NCBI GenBank assembly: GCA_917880885.1
Contig: OU862922.1
Coordinates: 23,746,627-23,810,626 of the forward strand
Source of the DNA: Limnephilus marmoratus
Lineage: Eukaryota; Arthropoda; Insecta; Trichoptera; Limnephilidae
DNA length: 64,000 bases
Reading direction: 5' to 3'
The position numbers were made by a program, and so were the translations under genes. Every line of letters begins with the position of its first letter. Within the stretch, counting starts at the first letter, position 1. Shown here piece after piece: positions 43,569 through 55,735 of this stretch. The notes beneath the pieces are model-generated. The model ran no database searches. It was given only the letters and a program-made list of their open reading frames with translations, and was not told the DNA's origin.

Positions 43569-46500
43569 CCGCAGTGCTATTTCTAACAAATCGAACCTTC
43601 TTAACCTATTAAATTCAAACCTTGTTTCTGTGGCTGCTATCTCGGAGACATGGTTTACTCCATCCACCCACTTTAATGTGGGAGGGTACTCCTGTCTCCG
43701 CGATGATCGCCCGGAAGGTACGGGCGGTGGTGCTGCCCTTTTTATTAAAAAATCCCTTCCTTTTTTCCCAATAAATAATATCAAACCCCCCAATGCTGAC
43801 TTTCAAATGGTTGCAGCTAAAATAAAGGACACTTCCTTTGTTTCAGTATATCTTCCCCCAACTTCGCACTTCAATAAACAAACGTGGTTGCCGTTAACTA
43901 AGCCCTCCTTTCTTTTTATTGGGCGATTTTAATGCCCATTCCCCCGTCTGGGGTTCTGCTTTCTCTGATCGAGACGGTCGAAGTGTGGTGGATTTCCTAG
44001 ATGAATCCAACCTTTTTCTTTTGAATGATGGATCTCCTACTAGAATCTCTCGCCCCAACACAAACCCCAGTGCAGTAGATCTCTCCATATGCTCTACTAA
44101 TCTGGCACCTCTCTCCTCGTGGGTGGTGTCCCCCGACCCTTGCTCCAGTGATCATTTCCCGATCACCATCTCTTATCAAACTTCTTTCCATTCAGACAAG
44201 TCCCATATTTCGACAAAGATTAAAACAAAACACACCAAATGGGACGAATTTAACTCGCATATGGATAAGTTTATACAAAATTTACCTTCTATCGATACAT
44301 TATCTGTCAAAGATAACTACGATAACTTCAAATCAATGCTCATAACTGCAATTAATAAATCAAATCCTCCCCCTAAAACCAAATCTCTCAAAAAACTCCC
44401 TCCGACTCCCTGGTGGGATGAGGAATGTTCCAAGGTAGTGAGAATTCGGAAAGCTAAATCTCTTTCCTATCGTCACAATATGACTATGGAGAACTATCTC
44501 ATATACAAAAATGCCGAAGCCAATGCCAAAAGGGTATTGAGGTCAAAAAAAAGATCCGGGTGGTACAACTTCTGCAGTTCTGTATCTCCGAGCACTCCAA
44601 TTTCGGAAGTTTGGTCTATGATTCGAAGATTTCGATCCTCCTTCAGTTCAACATCTCCTCGAGCATCTCATTCTAAATGGATAGATGAGTTCTTGGACAA
44701 AATTGCCCCCCCTTCTGTTCCTAACTTAGAGGAAATAACTCCCATTCATAACACTCCTATGTCTGATCATTGGCTAGACTCTCCATTCACTTTAATTGAA
44801 TTAAAAAATTGTTTATCAACAGTCAAGGACTCATCTCCAGGCAGAGATGGTATTCCTTATAGCATTATAAAAAATAGTAATGATAATGTTCTAAATCACT
44901 TCTTAAGCATCTTAAATAAAATATTCCAGACTGGCATAATTCCTGATGACTGGAGTTCTCAAATAATCATTCCAATCCTAAAATTAAACAAATCACCCAA
45001 TTCTGGATCCAACTATAGGCCAATTGCTCTTTCATCCACCCTTAGTAAAATTTATGAAAAATTAATTAAAAACCGGTTAGAATTTTTTGTCGAGAGTAAT
45101 CATCTTCTCTCTCCATCTCAATTTGGATTTAGAAAAAAAAAATCCACGCAAGATAACCTTGCCATCATCAGTACTGATATTAATTTATCCATTTCTAACA
45201 AAGAAGTATGTCTTGCAGTCTTTATAGACATAGAAGGCGCCTTTGACAATGTTTCCATCCCAATTCTTAAAAAAAAACTTTTAGGCCTTGGCTTACCCCT
45301 CATGTTTGTCCAATCTATTATTAATCTTTTTCTCGATAGGAAAATTTTCATTGAGCTACCAGATGTTACTCCTCAGAGTAGGTCAATTTGGAAGGGCTTA
45401 CCTCAAGGCGATGTATTATCCCCCTTACTGTATAATATATACACACATGATATGCATGTCACCATTCCCCCTCAAGTAAAAGTTATTGAGTTCGCGGATG
45501 ACATAGCTTTCTTCTTATCATCCAAAATCATCCCACCCGCCGTCAAATATCTCAATGAAGCCATGGATGCCCTTTGCACATGGCTCACTTTAAATGGTCT
45601 TGAACTTTCAGTTCAAAAGAGTCAGTGTGTCACCTTCTCAAACCGTCATCATAACCCTCCTGTTCAAATTTTATTTAAAAACTCTCCAATCCCCAATGTC
45701 TCCGAAGTTAAATTTTTGGGAGTAACATTTGATAGGAAACTTAAATGGTCTTCCCATATTCATAATATTGTTACTAAATGTGAAAAAAATTTAAATATCA
45801 TCAGATCATTGACTGGCGTTTGGTGGGGTTCACACCCTATCTGCATTAAGTTGCTTTACAACGCACTTATTCGAAGCCATCTCGACTATGCCTGCCCACT
45901 TTTTAGTACTGCATCCAAAAATGCACTCAGCAAATTAGACAAAATTCAATCAAAGTCATTGCGAATAATAACTGGAGCCATGCAATCGTCGCCCATCAAT
46001 TCTCTTCAAGTAGAATGTTCTGACCCTCCACTTTATTTAAGACGTCAACTATTTGCTGACAAATTTGTTCTTAAATGTTTAAATTCTAAATGCCATCAGG
46101 TTATTCCCAGAGTGTCGTTGTTCAAAGACTCAACACATTCATCTACAATCAGAGCTCGAATTAAACCTCTTCCTGCCTTCTGTAAAAATTTTCGTTCTCT
46201 CTCAGAGCTTCAAATTATCCAAAATGATCTTCTTCCATTATTCAAATTAAAATATAGTCACGTCACCCTATCCCCAACAATTTTAGAAGGGATCGGCATC
46301 CTTAAAAGTCATTCCAATCTTCCAGCCCGTACTGTCAATAATATGTTCAATGACATTATTTCTTCTAAATGGCCCAACACTTCTCTTTTATTTACTGATG
46401 GCTCCAAATCTCCAGACTCTCCTAACTGTGGTATAGGTATTAACGTTTACCACAATAATTCTAATGAAAGAATATTTTATTCAATTTCAAACCAATTTTC

Positions 46501-47263
46501 AATATTTTCTGCCGAGTGCATTGCAATAATTGAATCTCTTAAATATATAATAAAAAATAATTTTGAACATTCTCTTGTTCTCTCTGACTCTCTCAGTTCC
46601 CTCCAAAAACTTAAATCCAGTCCTTTTCTTCATCCTGATGATCACTTTGTATGTCTTATTCGAGTGCTGATATCCTCCATTCAAAGTTCTGGAAAAACTG
46701 TCACTCTGATTTGGATTCCTGGACATGTTGGCATAGTGGGTAACGATATTGCTGATTCCTTGGCAAAACAAGGAGCGTCTAACCCTACCATTACCCTCGT
46801 AAACCATATTCCCCTATCTGATATTTTTTCCATCATCAAAGATAGATCCCGCAATGTTTGGACAGAGTATTGGAACATTGCTAGTCAATCCAAGGGTGCC
46901 CGCTACGCCTCAATACAAAGGACTATCCCATCAAAACCGTGGTTTCGAAAATTCCCCCATTTTTCAAAAAAAGAAATTTCCTTACTTATTCGAATGAGAA
47001 TCGGACATTGTTCCGTTCCTTCTCACCTTTTTAAAATTCATGTGCTTGACTCCCCAGATTGTACATTCTGTGGTCTAGATGTGGGAACTTTAGATCACAT
47101 ATTTTTTGATTGTCCCTCTCTAAATAAATATCCTCTCTTCTATCAAGATTTATCCAAAATTGCCTCTCCTCCATTCAACATCTCATCTCTTCTAAGTCTG
47201 AACTCCACTCCAATCTTCCATAAAATTCTGAAATTTGCACATTTAAATAAAATTAATATATAA
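43531..47263 (+). pseudogene. LINE ORF2: AP-endonuclease, reverse transcriptase, RNase H (one frameshift)
   Basis: The first frame (43531-43932) gives the endonuclease start: ILQWNSRSAIS, SETWF and GGGAALFIKK. One extra base in the G-run at 43921-43923 shifts the frame. From 43919 a 1114-codon frame continues GDFNAHSPVWG and SDHFPI, the end of the endonuclease. RT motifs follow at residues about 433 (FIDIEGAFDNV), 492 (GLPQGDVLSPLL) and 523 (EFADDIAFF, catalytic D-D). RNase H motifs are near 823 (FTDGSKSP), 862 (SAECIAIIESL), 886 (SDSLSSLQKL) and 936 (GNDIADSLA). A CTFCGLDVGTLDHIFFDC knuckle sits near 1047. Apart from the one slip it looks intact, so the copy is young. Confidence 0.93.
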
Positions 47264-47345
47264 ATTCACTTTTCATTTCTCTGTAATTATAAATGATGGC
47301 CTAGAACACCCTTGAAGGGTGAAAGCCAGAAATAATCGAATATAT

Positions 47346-49083
47346 AAGTACACTGTAAAAAATATTTCAAAACAAAAAACTCTTGCACTGAAGGGTTTAT
47401 TATGTAGGTGAAGAAACCCATATAAATACATTTTTATACGACCCGGGGTTTCTAAACCGTGATCACAGGATCCAACGCAAGCGAAGGAGAGGGGAAAGAG
47501 CGTGGAGGTAGTAATGGGATTTTCAGACAAGTCGCGTAACCTAGATAAAGACAACATGTCGTTTCTGAATAGTGGTCTCTCGCCTTCGCTATGAGGTCAT
47601 CAAATGTTCGTTAAAAAAAACTCCACCTCGACGGTTTTTAGCCTGCAAACTCAGTCAAGGATCTCGCCGCTTTGCCATCATGGTAGGCACCAATACAAAT
47701 CACAACAATTCATTTCCCATCCCTTTAAGTTCCGCCGCTTTCACATCCGATATTCCGTCTGGAGCCGTCATTATCCACTCCACCGCTTACCATATATCCA
47801 TATTTATACAATTAACACCAATATCACTGCCTGAATAGTTTATTTCGCGGCATTAGAACCCAGGACTGAGGATGTCTACGCACTTTTGTTGCAAGGCGGA
47901 TGCTGCGACGTTCGACCATTGAAGGAAGATGTTTAGTGCTGATGAGAGGAATTTCAAAAGGTGTATTCCGCATAATTGTCGGAACTAAAAAGCTTTGAGG
48001 ATAGCCGCGTGCGAAAGAAAGAGGAATACTAACAATGAGTTTATATCGCTTGATTTTGAACTCGGAATCAGATAGCTTACGCAATTTTTGGACAGAAAGC
48101 TTTCATTAGGGTTAGTAAAAGAAATCTATCGTGGAAAGCATAGAAAGAAAGTAAACTGAACGCAGTAGGAATGAGATCAGAAAAGAATCAAGAAAATCAG
48201 AAAAGAATCCGAAGGTCCAATATACGCATAATGTCACTTAGATGATTTGTACATGAAAAGCGAATGTATGGAGAATACACGATTCACAGGCGAACAAAAC
48301 GTCAGGGAGTCTCAGAAAAACGAAATATTTGAGATGTAGAAGATATGTTAGGAGGAACGGCTGCGCGGCTCGTTCCGTACAAAAGTTAATTTTGGATTTG
48401 AGGTCAAAATAACCAATCAAATTGACTAATATTTTTTAAATCAAAACTTATATTAAACAAGTTGGTTCCAGGCATGCGTTGCTAAAAAAGAATTATCCAA
48501 TTTTATGCAGTAGTTCGGAAGTTATGCGCGTACATATAACGCGTATTTCGGCGATTCATTTTTATTAATGTAAATAGATAGATAGATGACTAGTACGGAT
48601 ACGTGCTATTTTATTTATTTTTCTTTTAATAACTCAGGTACCTACGCCTCATACGTCATACTTATGTCTAGTAAAGTTGCATAGTCGTGTAAAGCTCCGA
48701 GTGTTTAAACCACGGAATACAGGTAAAATAATTCAATTTTGCTTCATTTTGGAGCCAATTTTGGAATTATTTTGTGATAATTATTAAAAAATATCTTGCC
48801 TTATATACTGTGTTATCTACTATAATGAATAATAAAACATCGTTTAAAAATGCGCTTATTGGGAAGTAATTTTAGTAAATAGGTTATTATTGTCAACATG
48901 CTTTTTTTATTCATTTTTATTTTTATTTCATCATATTTTCATAATAAATACAGTAAAATTATTTAGTTAAATGTTTATTATTGACTCGCAAATAATTGCC
49001 CAAGTTGACTCTAAAATCATAAAATATTACAATCTCTTATGGTCTATATTTTATGGAAAATTTGAAAGTATGAGAATGACAAT
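47346..49083. other. Spacer with a weak S1 SINE trace
   Basis: ACATGTCGTTTCTGAATAGT at about 47546-47570 recalls the S1 body on the minus strand, but only about 40 bases match. The rest shows no recognisable gene. Frames at 47572-48084 have no motifs. Confidence 0.35.
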
Positions 49084-49255
49084 TATGACGGAGTTTCTAA
49101 GAAGGTGGTAATGGCTGATTCGGTAAAAGCGCACTTCCCGGTTGGACGAGAGGTTCTAGTTGCGACCATTATCTTTTTATATTTTTCTGTGTCTTGTTCT
49201 CTTTCATTAGATTATTTTAATAGATTATTGATGTCATCTTCTTCTTCAATGATAT
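49084..49255 (+). mobile_element. tRNA-headed SINE, family S3, third copy
   Basis: AAGGTGGTAATGGCTGATTC, CGCACTTCCCGGTTGGACGA, TTGCGACCATTATCTTTTTA and GTGTCTTGTTCTCTTTCATT follow the S3 order, with decayed box B. It ends in CTTCTTCTTCAATGATATAT like the copy at 16.2 kb. Confidence 0.75.
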
Positions 49256-49623
49256 ATTTAATAATTTAAAACACAAATGAATAAAGTAGCACTTATCCGT
49301 ACTAGATATTTGATATACCTTTGTATTACAAAAAAATCAGTTTGGTAGGATATATTGGCCCCAAATCTAAAATTGAGATTTGTATGAAACGGGCCGCGCA
49401 TCCGTTCCCCTTGAGTGTCGGAATGTCAGGGGAATAAGTGTGATACAATGTATGAATGTGAATAAAACAGCGAATATGTTTCGGATTATCAGGAGGATAA
49501 GCATAGTAAGTGCTAAGAAACTTGTTTGGTGTTGGTACCACCATTTCTTCCTACCCATTCGAAAAATAACGTGCACAATGAAACACTATTGTAAATAAAT
49601 ATGTAAAAGTTCTTTTGATCCCG

Positions 49624-50439
49624 AATAGGCCACTTGCATCACATTTAAAAAAAAAATTCCGGTTTAGACAAACATTCTAAGACATTTTGTATTTTTTTTA
49701 TCGTATTTTTGAAACCCTGGTGATTTTTTGAAATTTTGAATCCGAAAAACAGACCATTTTTATAAACCCGAAAGACGGGACATAATTTTATGGGCGCGAA
49801 AAAACGCTAATTACATATCCGAAAATCCTTAAAAAAAAGAACGTTTACAACACGAATGGCACAGGAGAATAACAAGGCATACCAAAAATATTACATCTCA
49901 TGAATATTTTTTCCTTGACCCATCTTATTGATCATTAATCATTCTAATGTTCAACGTTTATACATATTACTAAATCTAATTTAAAATACTTGTACTTGTA
50001 AATTATAATAATAATAATAAGGATATTATAAAAAATTGATTTTGTTAAAATCAGCACCATTACACCTCTAAAACAGGTACAGACATCATAAAATGTACGG
50101 GGTTCTCTTCATAACGTCTGTCAAAAAGTCAAACCAAATGGTAAGTTCGCAGAGAACAAACAATGAATCTAGTGAACGTTAAATGTCAAATTCAAAAATT
50201 TGCCTAGAGTTGCCATATAAAAAAAAAATCAGTGTGGAATTTTACCAAATTAATAGAACATTTTCTGAGACGGGACATTTTCATGTAGTGACGTCACGAG
50301 CCCAAAAAATGGATTTATTTATTAAAAAAAAAACTGCACATTTCTAAAAATTTTACCAACATTTTAGTAATCTTAGTTAAAAAAATCTATCCACGCGATT
50401 TTTTCCAAGTCGTTATAAAATCCATGTAAGTGGCCTATT
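49624..50439. mobile_element. TIR element, family B, copy 3 (full length)
   Basis: The ends AATAGGCCACTTGCATC and GTAAGTGGCCTATT are inverted. The interior matches 7230-8092 throughout, with small indels. No coding content. Confidence 0.78.
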
Positions 50440-50823
50440 GATCTTTAATTCCATTCAATTCAATTTATTCATTTTTAAAACATTACAATATTACAATTTC
50501 AAAGCGTTTTTAAAAGAGAAAATATTTTAGATGAGATAAACAGATTTAGACTAACAGCAACAAAGCTTACCGTTTGAATTGTGCTTTATTGATGTTAAAC
50601 ATATCGACATTCGAAGTGATTCTATTTAACAAAAAACAGCTCTTCCGACTGACATGACCATTGGCAACTGAACACATATTTTTTAAAAGAATAATATATG
50701 GCTGACGTAATTAAAAATGGCTTTAGTGTCACCCAATAATAGACTTTTGCTATTAAAACGAAAATCTAGCGCCGAATGTGGAACAAATGTTGTTTACTGG
50801 CCAAGCATTAAACATGCATATAA
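50440..50823. other. Spacer, nothing recognised
   Basis: AT-rich, no repeat or gene identified. Confidence 0.4.
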
Positions 50824-50966
50824 TTATTCGTGTTTGGGCCAACACGTGACACCAATACCTAGCTGGTGGTGGCGGAGGGCCCTCCCAAGGCCCGCGGTCC
50901 CGCCGGGGCAGGCAGATAGAGCACTGGTATCCACATTCCTCAGACCCCCGGGAGCGGTGAGGTCAC
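50824..50966 (-). other. Candidate host terminal exon in a GC-rich island
   Basis: On the minus strand the acceptor CTGACCTCGTTTGAG is followed by 141 bases open to TAA when one base is carried in. The product begins DLTAPGGLRNVDTSALSACP, then GGTAGLGRALRHHQ. The other two frames from this acceptor hit stops early, so phase 1 is the only open choice. That phase agrees with the donor at 57070. No domain was recognised; an acceptor further in (GGATACCAG) is an alternative. Confidence 0.38.
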
Positions 50967-51039
50967 CTCAAACGAGGTCAGACGGTTCAAGGTTACAAGA
51001 GACGAGATAAAATAGAATAAAAGTCGAAAGTTCGCATAT

Positions 51040-51620
51040 TAACTAACTAACTAATCATCACGCCGTTTCCCCGCAGGGGTAGGCAGAGAGGACGGACCGC
51101 CAAACAACTCGGTCTTGGCACACACTCCTTACATCGTCTCATACATGCTCTTCTATTATTCTGACTCTTGACATGGCCCGACTCAAGTATCTGAATCACT
51201 TGGTCGTGCCATGTCTTTCTCGGGCGTCCTCGACTTCTTCTACCATTCACATTTGCGTCATTTATTCTCCCTACGCTCCTTTCCTCGTTCATTCGCGCTA
51301 CATGCCCAAAACATCGGAGCGTTCCTTTCTTGATCTTACCTACTCCTCATTACGCTTACATCAGCCTTGCATTCTTTGCGGATCTCCACATTTCTCACAC
51401 GATCATACATGGTTTTACCACACATACGCCTCAGGGATCTCATTTCTACAGCATTCAGTCTACTTTCATCCTTCCTCTGCCGGTTCCATGCCTCACTGCC
51501 ATACATCAGGGTAGGTACCAGCACTCCTTTATGGACGGCTAGTTTCGCGTCTTTGGACAGTTTTAGGTGCCAACGGCGTTCAGTCCTCCATTAATTACCT
51601 GCATTCACCCATTTTTCAAT
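51040..51620 (-). pseudogene. RTE-type LINE 3' end, minus copy
   Basis: The minus strand reads LVPTLMYGSEAWN, VEMRSLRRMCGKTMYDRVRN, HVARMNEERSVGRINDANVN and RRSRGRPRKTWHDQV, across two or more frames. It ends in the conserved 3' sequence (inverse of GGCGTGATGATTAGTTAG). It keeps about 50 residues between SEAWN and RM that the 58.4-kb copy lacks. The catalytic core is absent. Confidence 0.88.
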
Positions 51621-52276
51621 ATCTCTATCAACCTTCCCATCTCTCGTAATTCGCATAGAAGACCGAAAAGATCTTTTCGAAGGTTCCTTTGAAAATGTCC
51701 ATCTGAAAATCTGATCATTGACGAACAACAAATATGGAGATGGTTAATTTTAACTTTATAGTCGGTAATTTGTGGACTTGGAAAAATATGGATTTTAAAA
51801 ATATTTCAAAAGTTTGTAAAGAGAAGTGTTTTGTTAGTGTGATTGGAATTTCGGGTAGGTAATAAGTTGTGGGGTCGAAGAAAGTTGAGATAGGAAGGAT
51901 ATGAGAAAGTGGAAGGTTATTAGATCTAGTGTCGTTAAACACGCATAATGCCATTTTAAACAACCAACGTTTCGAATGTCTAATGATAGTGGTCTTACAA
52001 CAGGGCGATGCGGAGTGTCGAACACTCTTGAATGTGAGGAAAACTAGGCAGAGTTTCGATTAATAAACTAAAGTAATTTGAAGGAAAACTCTCACTATCT
52101 TCTCTGACAATAATTTCCGCAATAATTACAACTGACTGGTCTGCACAACGAATCAGCAGTCACGGATGCGCCGATAGATAATAGAAACAAAGGGATATAT
52201 AGCACGGAAGCGTACAAACTGCCATAGAGCTAAAACCAAACTACACGGAATGTAAAAGTGGCGGAGCCAATGAAAG
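51621..52276. other. Spacer with an S1 SINE trace
   Basis: GGTCTTACAACAGGGCGATG and CACTCTTGAATGTG near 51990-52040 are a decayed piece of the S1 body on the minus strand. Nothing else was recognised. Confidence 0.45.
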
Positions 52277-53103
52277 GACTCCAGATACTAATATCTACAG
52301 CTTTTATGTCGGACGAATATCTACAGCTCATATGTTGGACTAATATCTATGAACTTCAGAGTGAGGACTAATATCTACAGAGCTAAGGTCGGACGAATAT
52401 CTATGACGGTCTCAGTGGTGACTAATATCTATGGAGCGTAGGTTGGACTAATATCTACAGAGGGCAGCTGAGCAAGAGGTTGTACGGAAAAGCATAAATT
52501 ACTTCAATTACGTAAAGGCTTAAACGTTTAAAGTACGTACATGAAGTTTTTGCATAATGTTACGTATTTTGCTGTTTACGAGGACAAAAATTTATTGAAC
52601 AAACATGGCATAATACAAAGATATTTATTTATTTCGAAATACACGGCACCACAACCTAACCTAACCTAACTGGCATAGAAATGGTCATGGTAACAGACTA
52701 AATAATTTAGAAGCACTCGAAATAAAGAAAGCTGTTAAAACAAAAACCCAAATCCTTAATAATCGGCTAAATGTGTCCAATAGTCTGATATTAGGGATTT
52801 TTACATACATACATACATACATAAATTAAGTTTTTTAAAGTGCATACGCAATATTACGTTATTCCAATATGCTGTACATAATTGCAAATCCAACCTCTGC
52901 CAGTGCTATAGATATTCGTCAACACTTTGGTTCTCATAGATACTAGTCAGCAGTTTGAGCTGTAGAAATTCGACCTCACTTTGGTTCTCATAGATATTAG
53001 TCAGCAATTTGAGCTGTTGATATTCGTTCTCACTTTGGTTCTCATAGATATTAATCCGATTTGTTCAGTTTTTGGAATTCCTGTAGATATTAGTAGACGC
53101 CTC
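52277..53103 (+). mobile_element. Mutator-like MITE with subterminal repeat arrays, copy 3 (longest)
   Basis: It begins GACTCCAGATACTAATATC. The reverse complement of its end begins GAGGCGTCTACTAATATC. CAATGAAAG flanks both sides (52268-52276 and 53104-53112), a 9-bp duplication. The left end has seven ATATCT sites at 52291, 52317, 52343, 52371, 52397, 52425 and 52451. The right end has seven inverted ones from 52910 to 53085, mostly 26 or 28 bases apart. The 430-base interior carries CCTAACCTAACCTAA and parts that copies 1 and 2 each retain differently. No transposase frame. Confidence 0.88.
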
Positions 53104-53362
53104 CAATGAAAGTTATGCGTTTGATGTGTAGTTAGAAACGAAGGCAGGGAGGGTAGATGCGATTTTTAGTAGTATTTTTATTTGATGTTAACTGTTGTGC
53201 GCGTGGTGTCATGTATTAACCATCTCAATTGATTCAATTATCTATGGTTGCAAATATTTTCTTACAATTTACCTAGCCAAAACGGAATTAAGCTCATTAT
53301 CAAACGATTAACGATCAAGAAAATCCCCAAGGACCAATGTCTAAACAGAGTCAATGACTGAA

Positions 53363-53463
53363 TCAAACACAATCATCTGTGCCGAATGTCACGTGTCTCG
53401 GAGCTCCCGCGTTAGCTCCGAGCCCCGGGGCGGGGGGTCCCGCAGAACGCACAACCCAGAAGA
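53363..53463 (-). other. Candidate host terminal exon in a GC-rich island
   Basis: On the minus strand the acceptor TGTTACCGCCGCAG is followed by 99 bases open to TGA when one base is carried in. The product begins FWVVRSAGPPAPGLGANAGA. The island is strongly GC-rich. A second frame is also open and one is closed. A short inverted repeat (GGAGCT / AGCTCC) lies inside. Weak evidence on its own. Confidence 0.3.
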
Positions 53464-53584
53464 CTGCGGCGGTAACACGCGCGAATCAGACCCGTATCCA
53501 TTTGATAGTCACAGTATAGTTCTGTTTATAAATCCCGGGATCCCGGTACAATGGAGAGAATTTGCGAATCCTGGGATTAGAATG

Positions 53585-53815
53585 TTTATGGACATATTCG
53601 CCAAAGTTTGTACATTGCGCTTTTGACATGTTCCACGATTTCGAATAGATTTTTCCTTAATATTAAAATTTGGCTGATTTATAAAGCGCCGTTTCCGTGA
53701 AAAATCACCTTAAGCGAGAAATGTATTGCAGAATATTAAGAAGTTAAATATGTACATATTTAACATGCAAATTTATTAATTTAATCTATTTAGTCATTTA
53801 TGTAGGTACTTTTGT
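53585..53815 (+). repeat. Dispersed repeat, copy 2
   Basis: ATTCGCCAAAGTTTGTACAT, CATGTTCCACGATTTCGAA and ATTGCAGAATATTAAGAAG follow 12740-12960. An extra 70 bases lie between the second and third blocks. Confidence 0.6.
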
Positions 53816-53819
53816 CGAT

Positions 53820-54145
53820 CCCGCGTGTATTTTTAACTAGCAGACCCGGACACACGTTGCTATGGCTAACGAAACACAACGCCATTACCCAACCATTATT
53901 ACCAACGCCATCTGTTAATTTGCATACATTTCAAATCCACACCGCCCGCTTGCCAGCCCGCTCCCTTTATATATTTCAACCAATTTACACAAAACCTTGA
54001 CAAATGATATACCTAAACCTTCCTCATGAATCACTCTATCTATTGGTGAAAACTTTATGTATGCATGAAAATCCGTTGCGCGGTGTAAAATATCTAAGCG
54101 TACAGACAGCGGGAGCGACTTTGCTTTATACTATGTAAAGATTAT
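53820..54145 (+). repeat. Widespread insect-type dispersed repeat
   Basis: CTAGCAGACCCGGACACACG, CCTCATGAATCACTCTATCT, ATTGGTGAAAAC, GCATGAAAATCCGTTGCG and ACAGACAGCGGGAGCGACTT in this order are phrases I recognise from dispersed repeats of many insect genomes. It is non-coding. The exact class was not determined. Confidence 0.6.
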
Positions 54146-55414
54146 TTATTTAGATCAAAAGATAGTGTGATTTACCATATCCAATTTTAACATTCAACGA
54201 AAAAAAAATAGTTTAAAAAATATAAACAGTTAAATTATTGGTACACAGTTTTTAAATATTATTTGTTGTACGTAACACATAACTGACTTGCCGAATCAAT
54301 CGTTTTTTGACAAATTGAAGATGGGCAATGAGGAGTATATAAATGGTAGTTAGTCCCAGAAGTTCTACACTGGAAAACTTTTCGACTCATATCAATATAC
54401 TACGCATTGTACTTTTTTATGTTGATACTACATTTTCTATTGTTCTCTTTTATGAATTTTATATTTATATTTTTCTTTTTTTTATCTGTGTATATTCTGT
54501 ATTCATATGTAAAATAATTGTAATTCTTTTGTAAAATCCGTTATAATCGGCGTTAATAAATAAATAAATAAATAAATGTGGTATTGGTGAAAACTTAAAA
54601 ATAAAATGTAAAAGTAACGAAATGGAGAGCATAAAAATTATAAAAACGCCGCTAACGCCGTTTAGGTGATTTTGCAAAAAACGGCGATTTATAAATTATC
54701 CAAAAACGACAAACTTTGGTGAAAATGCCCATAAACCCCAAATAATTATTTTTTATTGTTTTTTCTTAATAAACGAAAAAAAAATATTAAAAAAGAACGA
54801 AATCGTAAATACAAAACATTTTTGTATCAGATCGTATTGTTTTATTCAATTTGTACACGAACACTTTGTGATCTTGATTAGAATTCTAGGGTTACATCTA
54901 CACCAACTGAGCTGTTGTTCTAAAGGACCTTTCAAGAGGTCTTACTCCTTTGGTGTAATAAAATGGATGAGGGTGATTCTCTGAATTCATGAATCTCGCA
55001 TTCGTGGTCGGAAATATAGTAAATTAATTAGCTCGCATAGTAGGAATCTGCATTTTAATTTATCCATTTTTAACAAAACGCTTCAAAACCAAATGTATGT
55101 TCACCAGGATGCAACGCACATACCCTTTGTAGAAAATCATACGTCGATACAAAGAAACCACTTGAAGCACTTTGATATTTGATAAATTATCAATGATAAT
55201 TATTGAAGTGAAACTTCTATAGCCCCATATATATATATATATATATTTCGGATGAAACGGAAATGACGATTACTGCACCTGCCACGCATCAACTGCGCTC
55301 ATGGGCTGCTTTGATTATGATATCACTTTTAAAGACACCTATTGATTGAGATATGAAGCGGAAATTACAATAGGTCTGCTATCATTGGTCGCTTTGATTA
55401 TGACCTCACTTTCA
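54146..55414. other. Spacer with simple repeats
   Basis: (AATA)n at about 54556-54578 and (TA)n at about 55226-55246. GCTTTGATTATGA(C/T)ATCACTTT-like blocks at about 55308 and 55391 are an old duplication. No gene was recognised. Confidence 0.4.
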
Positions 55415-55735
55415 AGTATTGGTGAGTAAGATTAAGAAAAGGACGCTCAGATGGTTTGGGCATGTAGAGCGAATGAACGAGGAAAGGAGTGTAAGGAGAA
55501 TATATGACGCAAATGTGAATGGTAAAAGAAGTCGGGGACGCCCGAGGAAGACATGGCACGACCAAGTGAATCAGTTATTTGAGTCGGGCCAAGAGTCGGA
55601 ATAATAGAAGAGAATGTATGAGACGATGTATGAATGTGAACGAGGCAAGGAGTGTGTGCCAAGATCGAGTTGTTTGGCGGTCCGTCCTCTCTGCCTACCC
55701 CTGCGGGGAAACGGCGTGATGGTTAGTTAGTTGTT
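55415..55735 (+). pseudogene. RTE-type LINE 3' end, plus copy
   Basis: The frame reads KRTLRWFGHVERMNEERSVR, RIYDANVNGKRSRGRPRKTW and HDQVNQLFESG, and the copy runs to the 3' end CGGGGAAACGGCGTGATGGT. It is strongly 5' truncated. Very similar to 58434-59090, so the family was active fairly recently. Confidence 0.88.

Larger units (their letters stand above)
42030..47345 (+). mobile_element. Near-complete RNase H-bearing non-LTR retrotransposon (I/Jockey superfamily)
   Basis: Two overlapping ORFs (gag-like ORF1; APE-RT-RNase H ORF2) are followed by a short 3' UTR. That UTR contains ATGATGGCCTAGAACACCCT and TGAAGGGTGAAAG, also present at the end of the truncated copy at 25595-27350. The 5' boundary is approximate, chosen where T/C-rich leader sequence begins. 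The 3' boundary is approximate too: no long poly(A) is present. No target duplication was found. Each ORF is broken by a single-base slip in a homopolymer run. Confidence 0.9.

Noticed and set aside
46499..46878. Minus-strand frames within the LINE ORF2 region
   Set aside because: Antisense to the RNase H domain; no motifs of their own.
52277..53103. Regularly spaced short repeats resembling a CRISPR array
   Set aside because: The spacing is only 26-28 bases, the repeats are degenerate and inverted between ends, and 9-bp target duplications flank the block. It is a transposon end array in a eukaryote.
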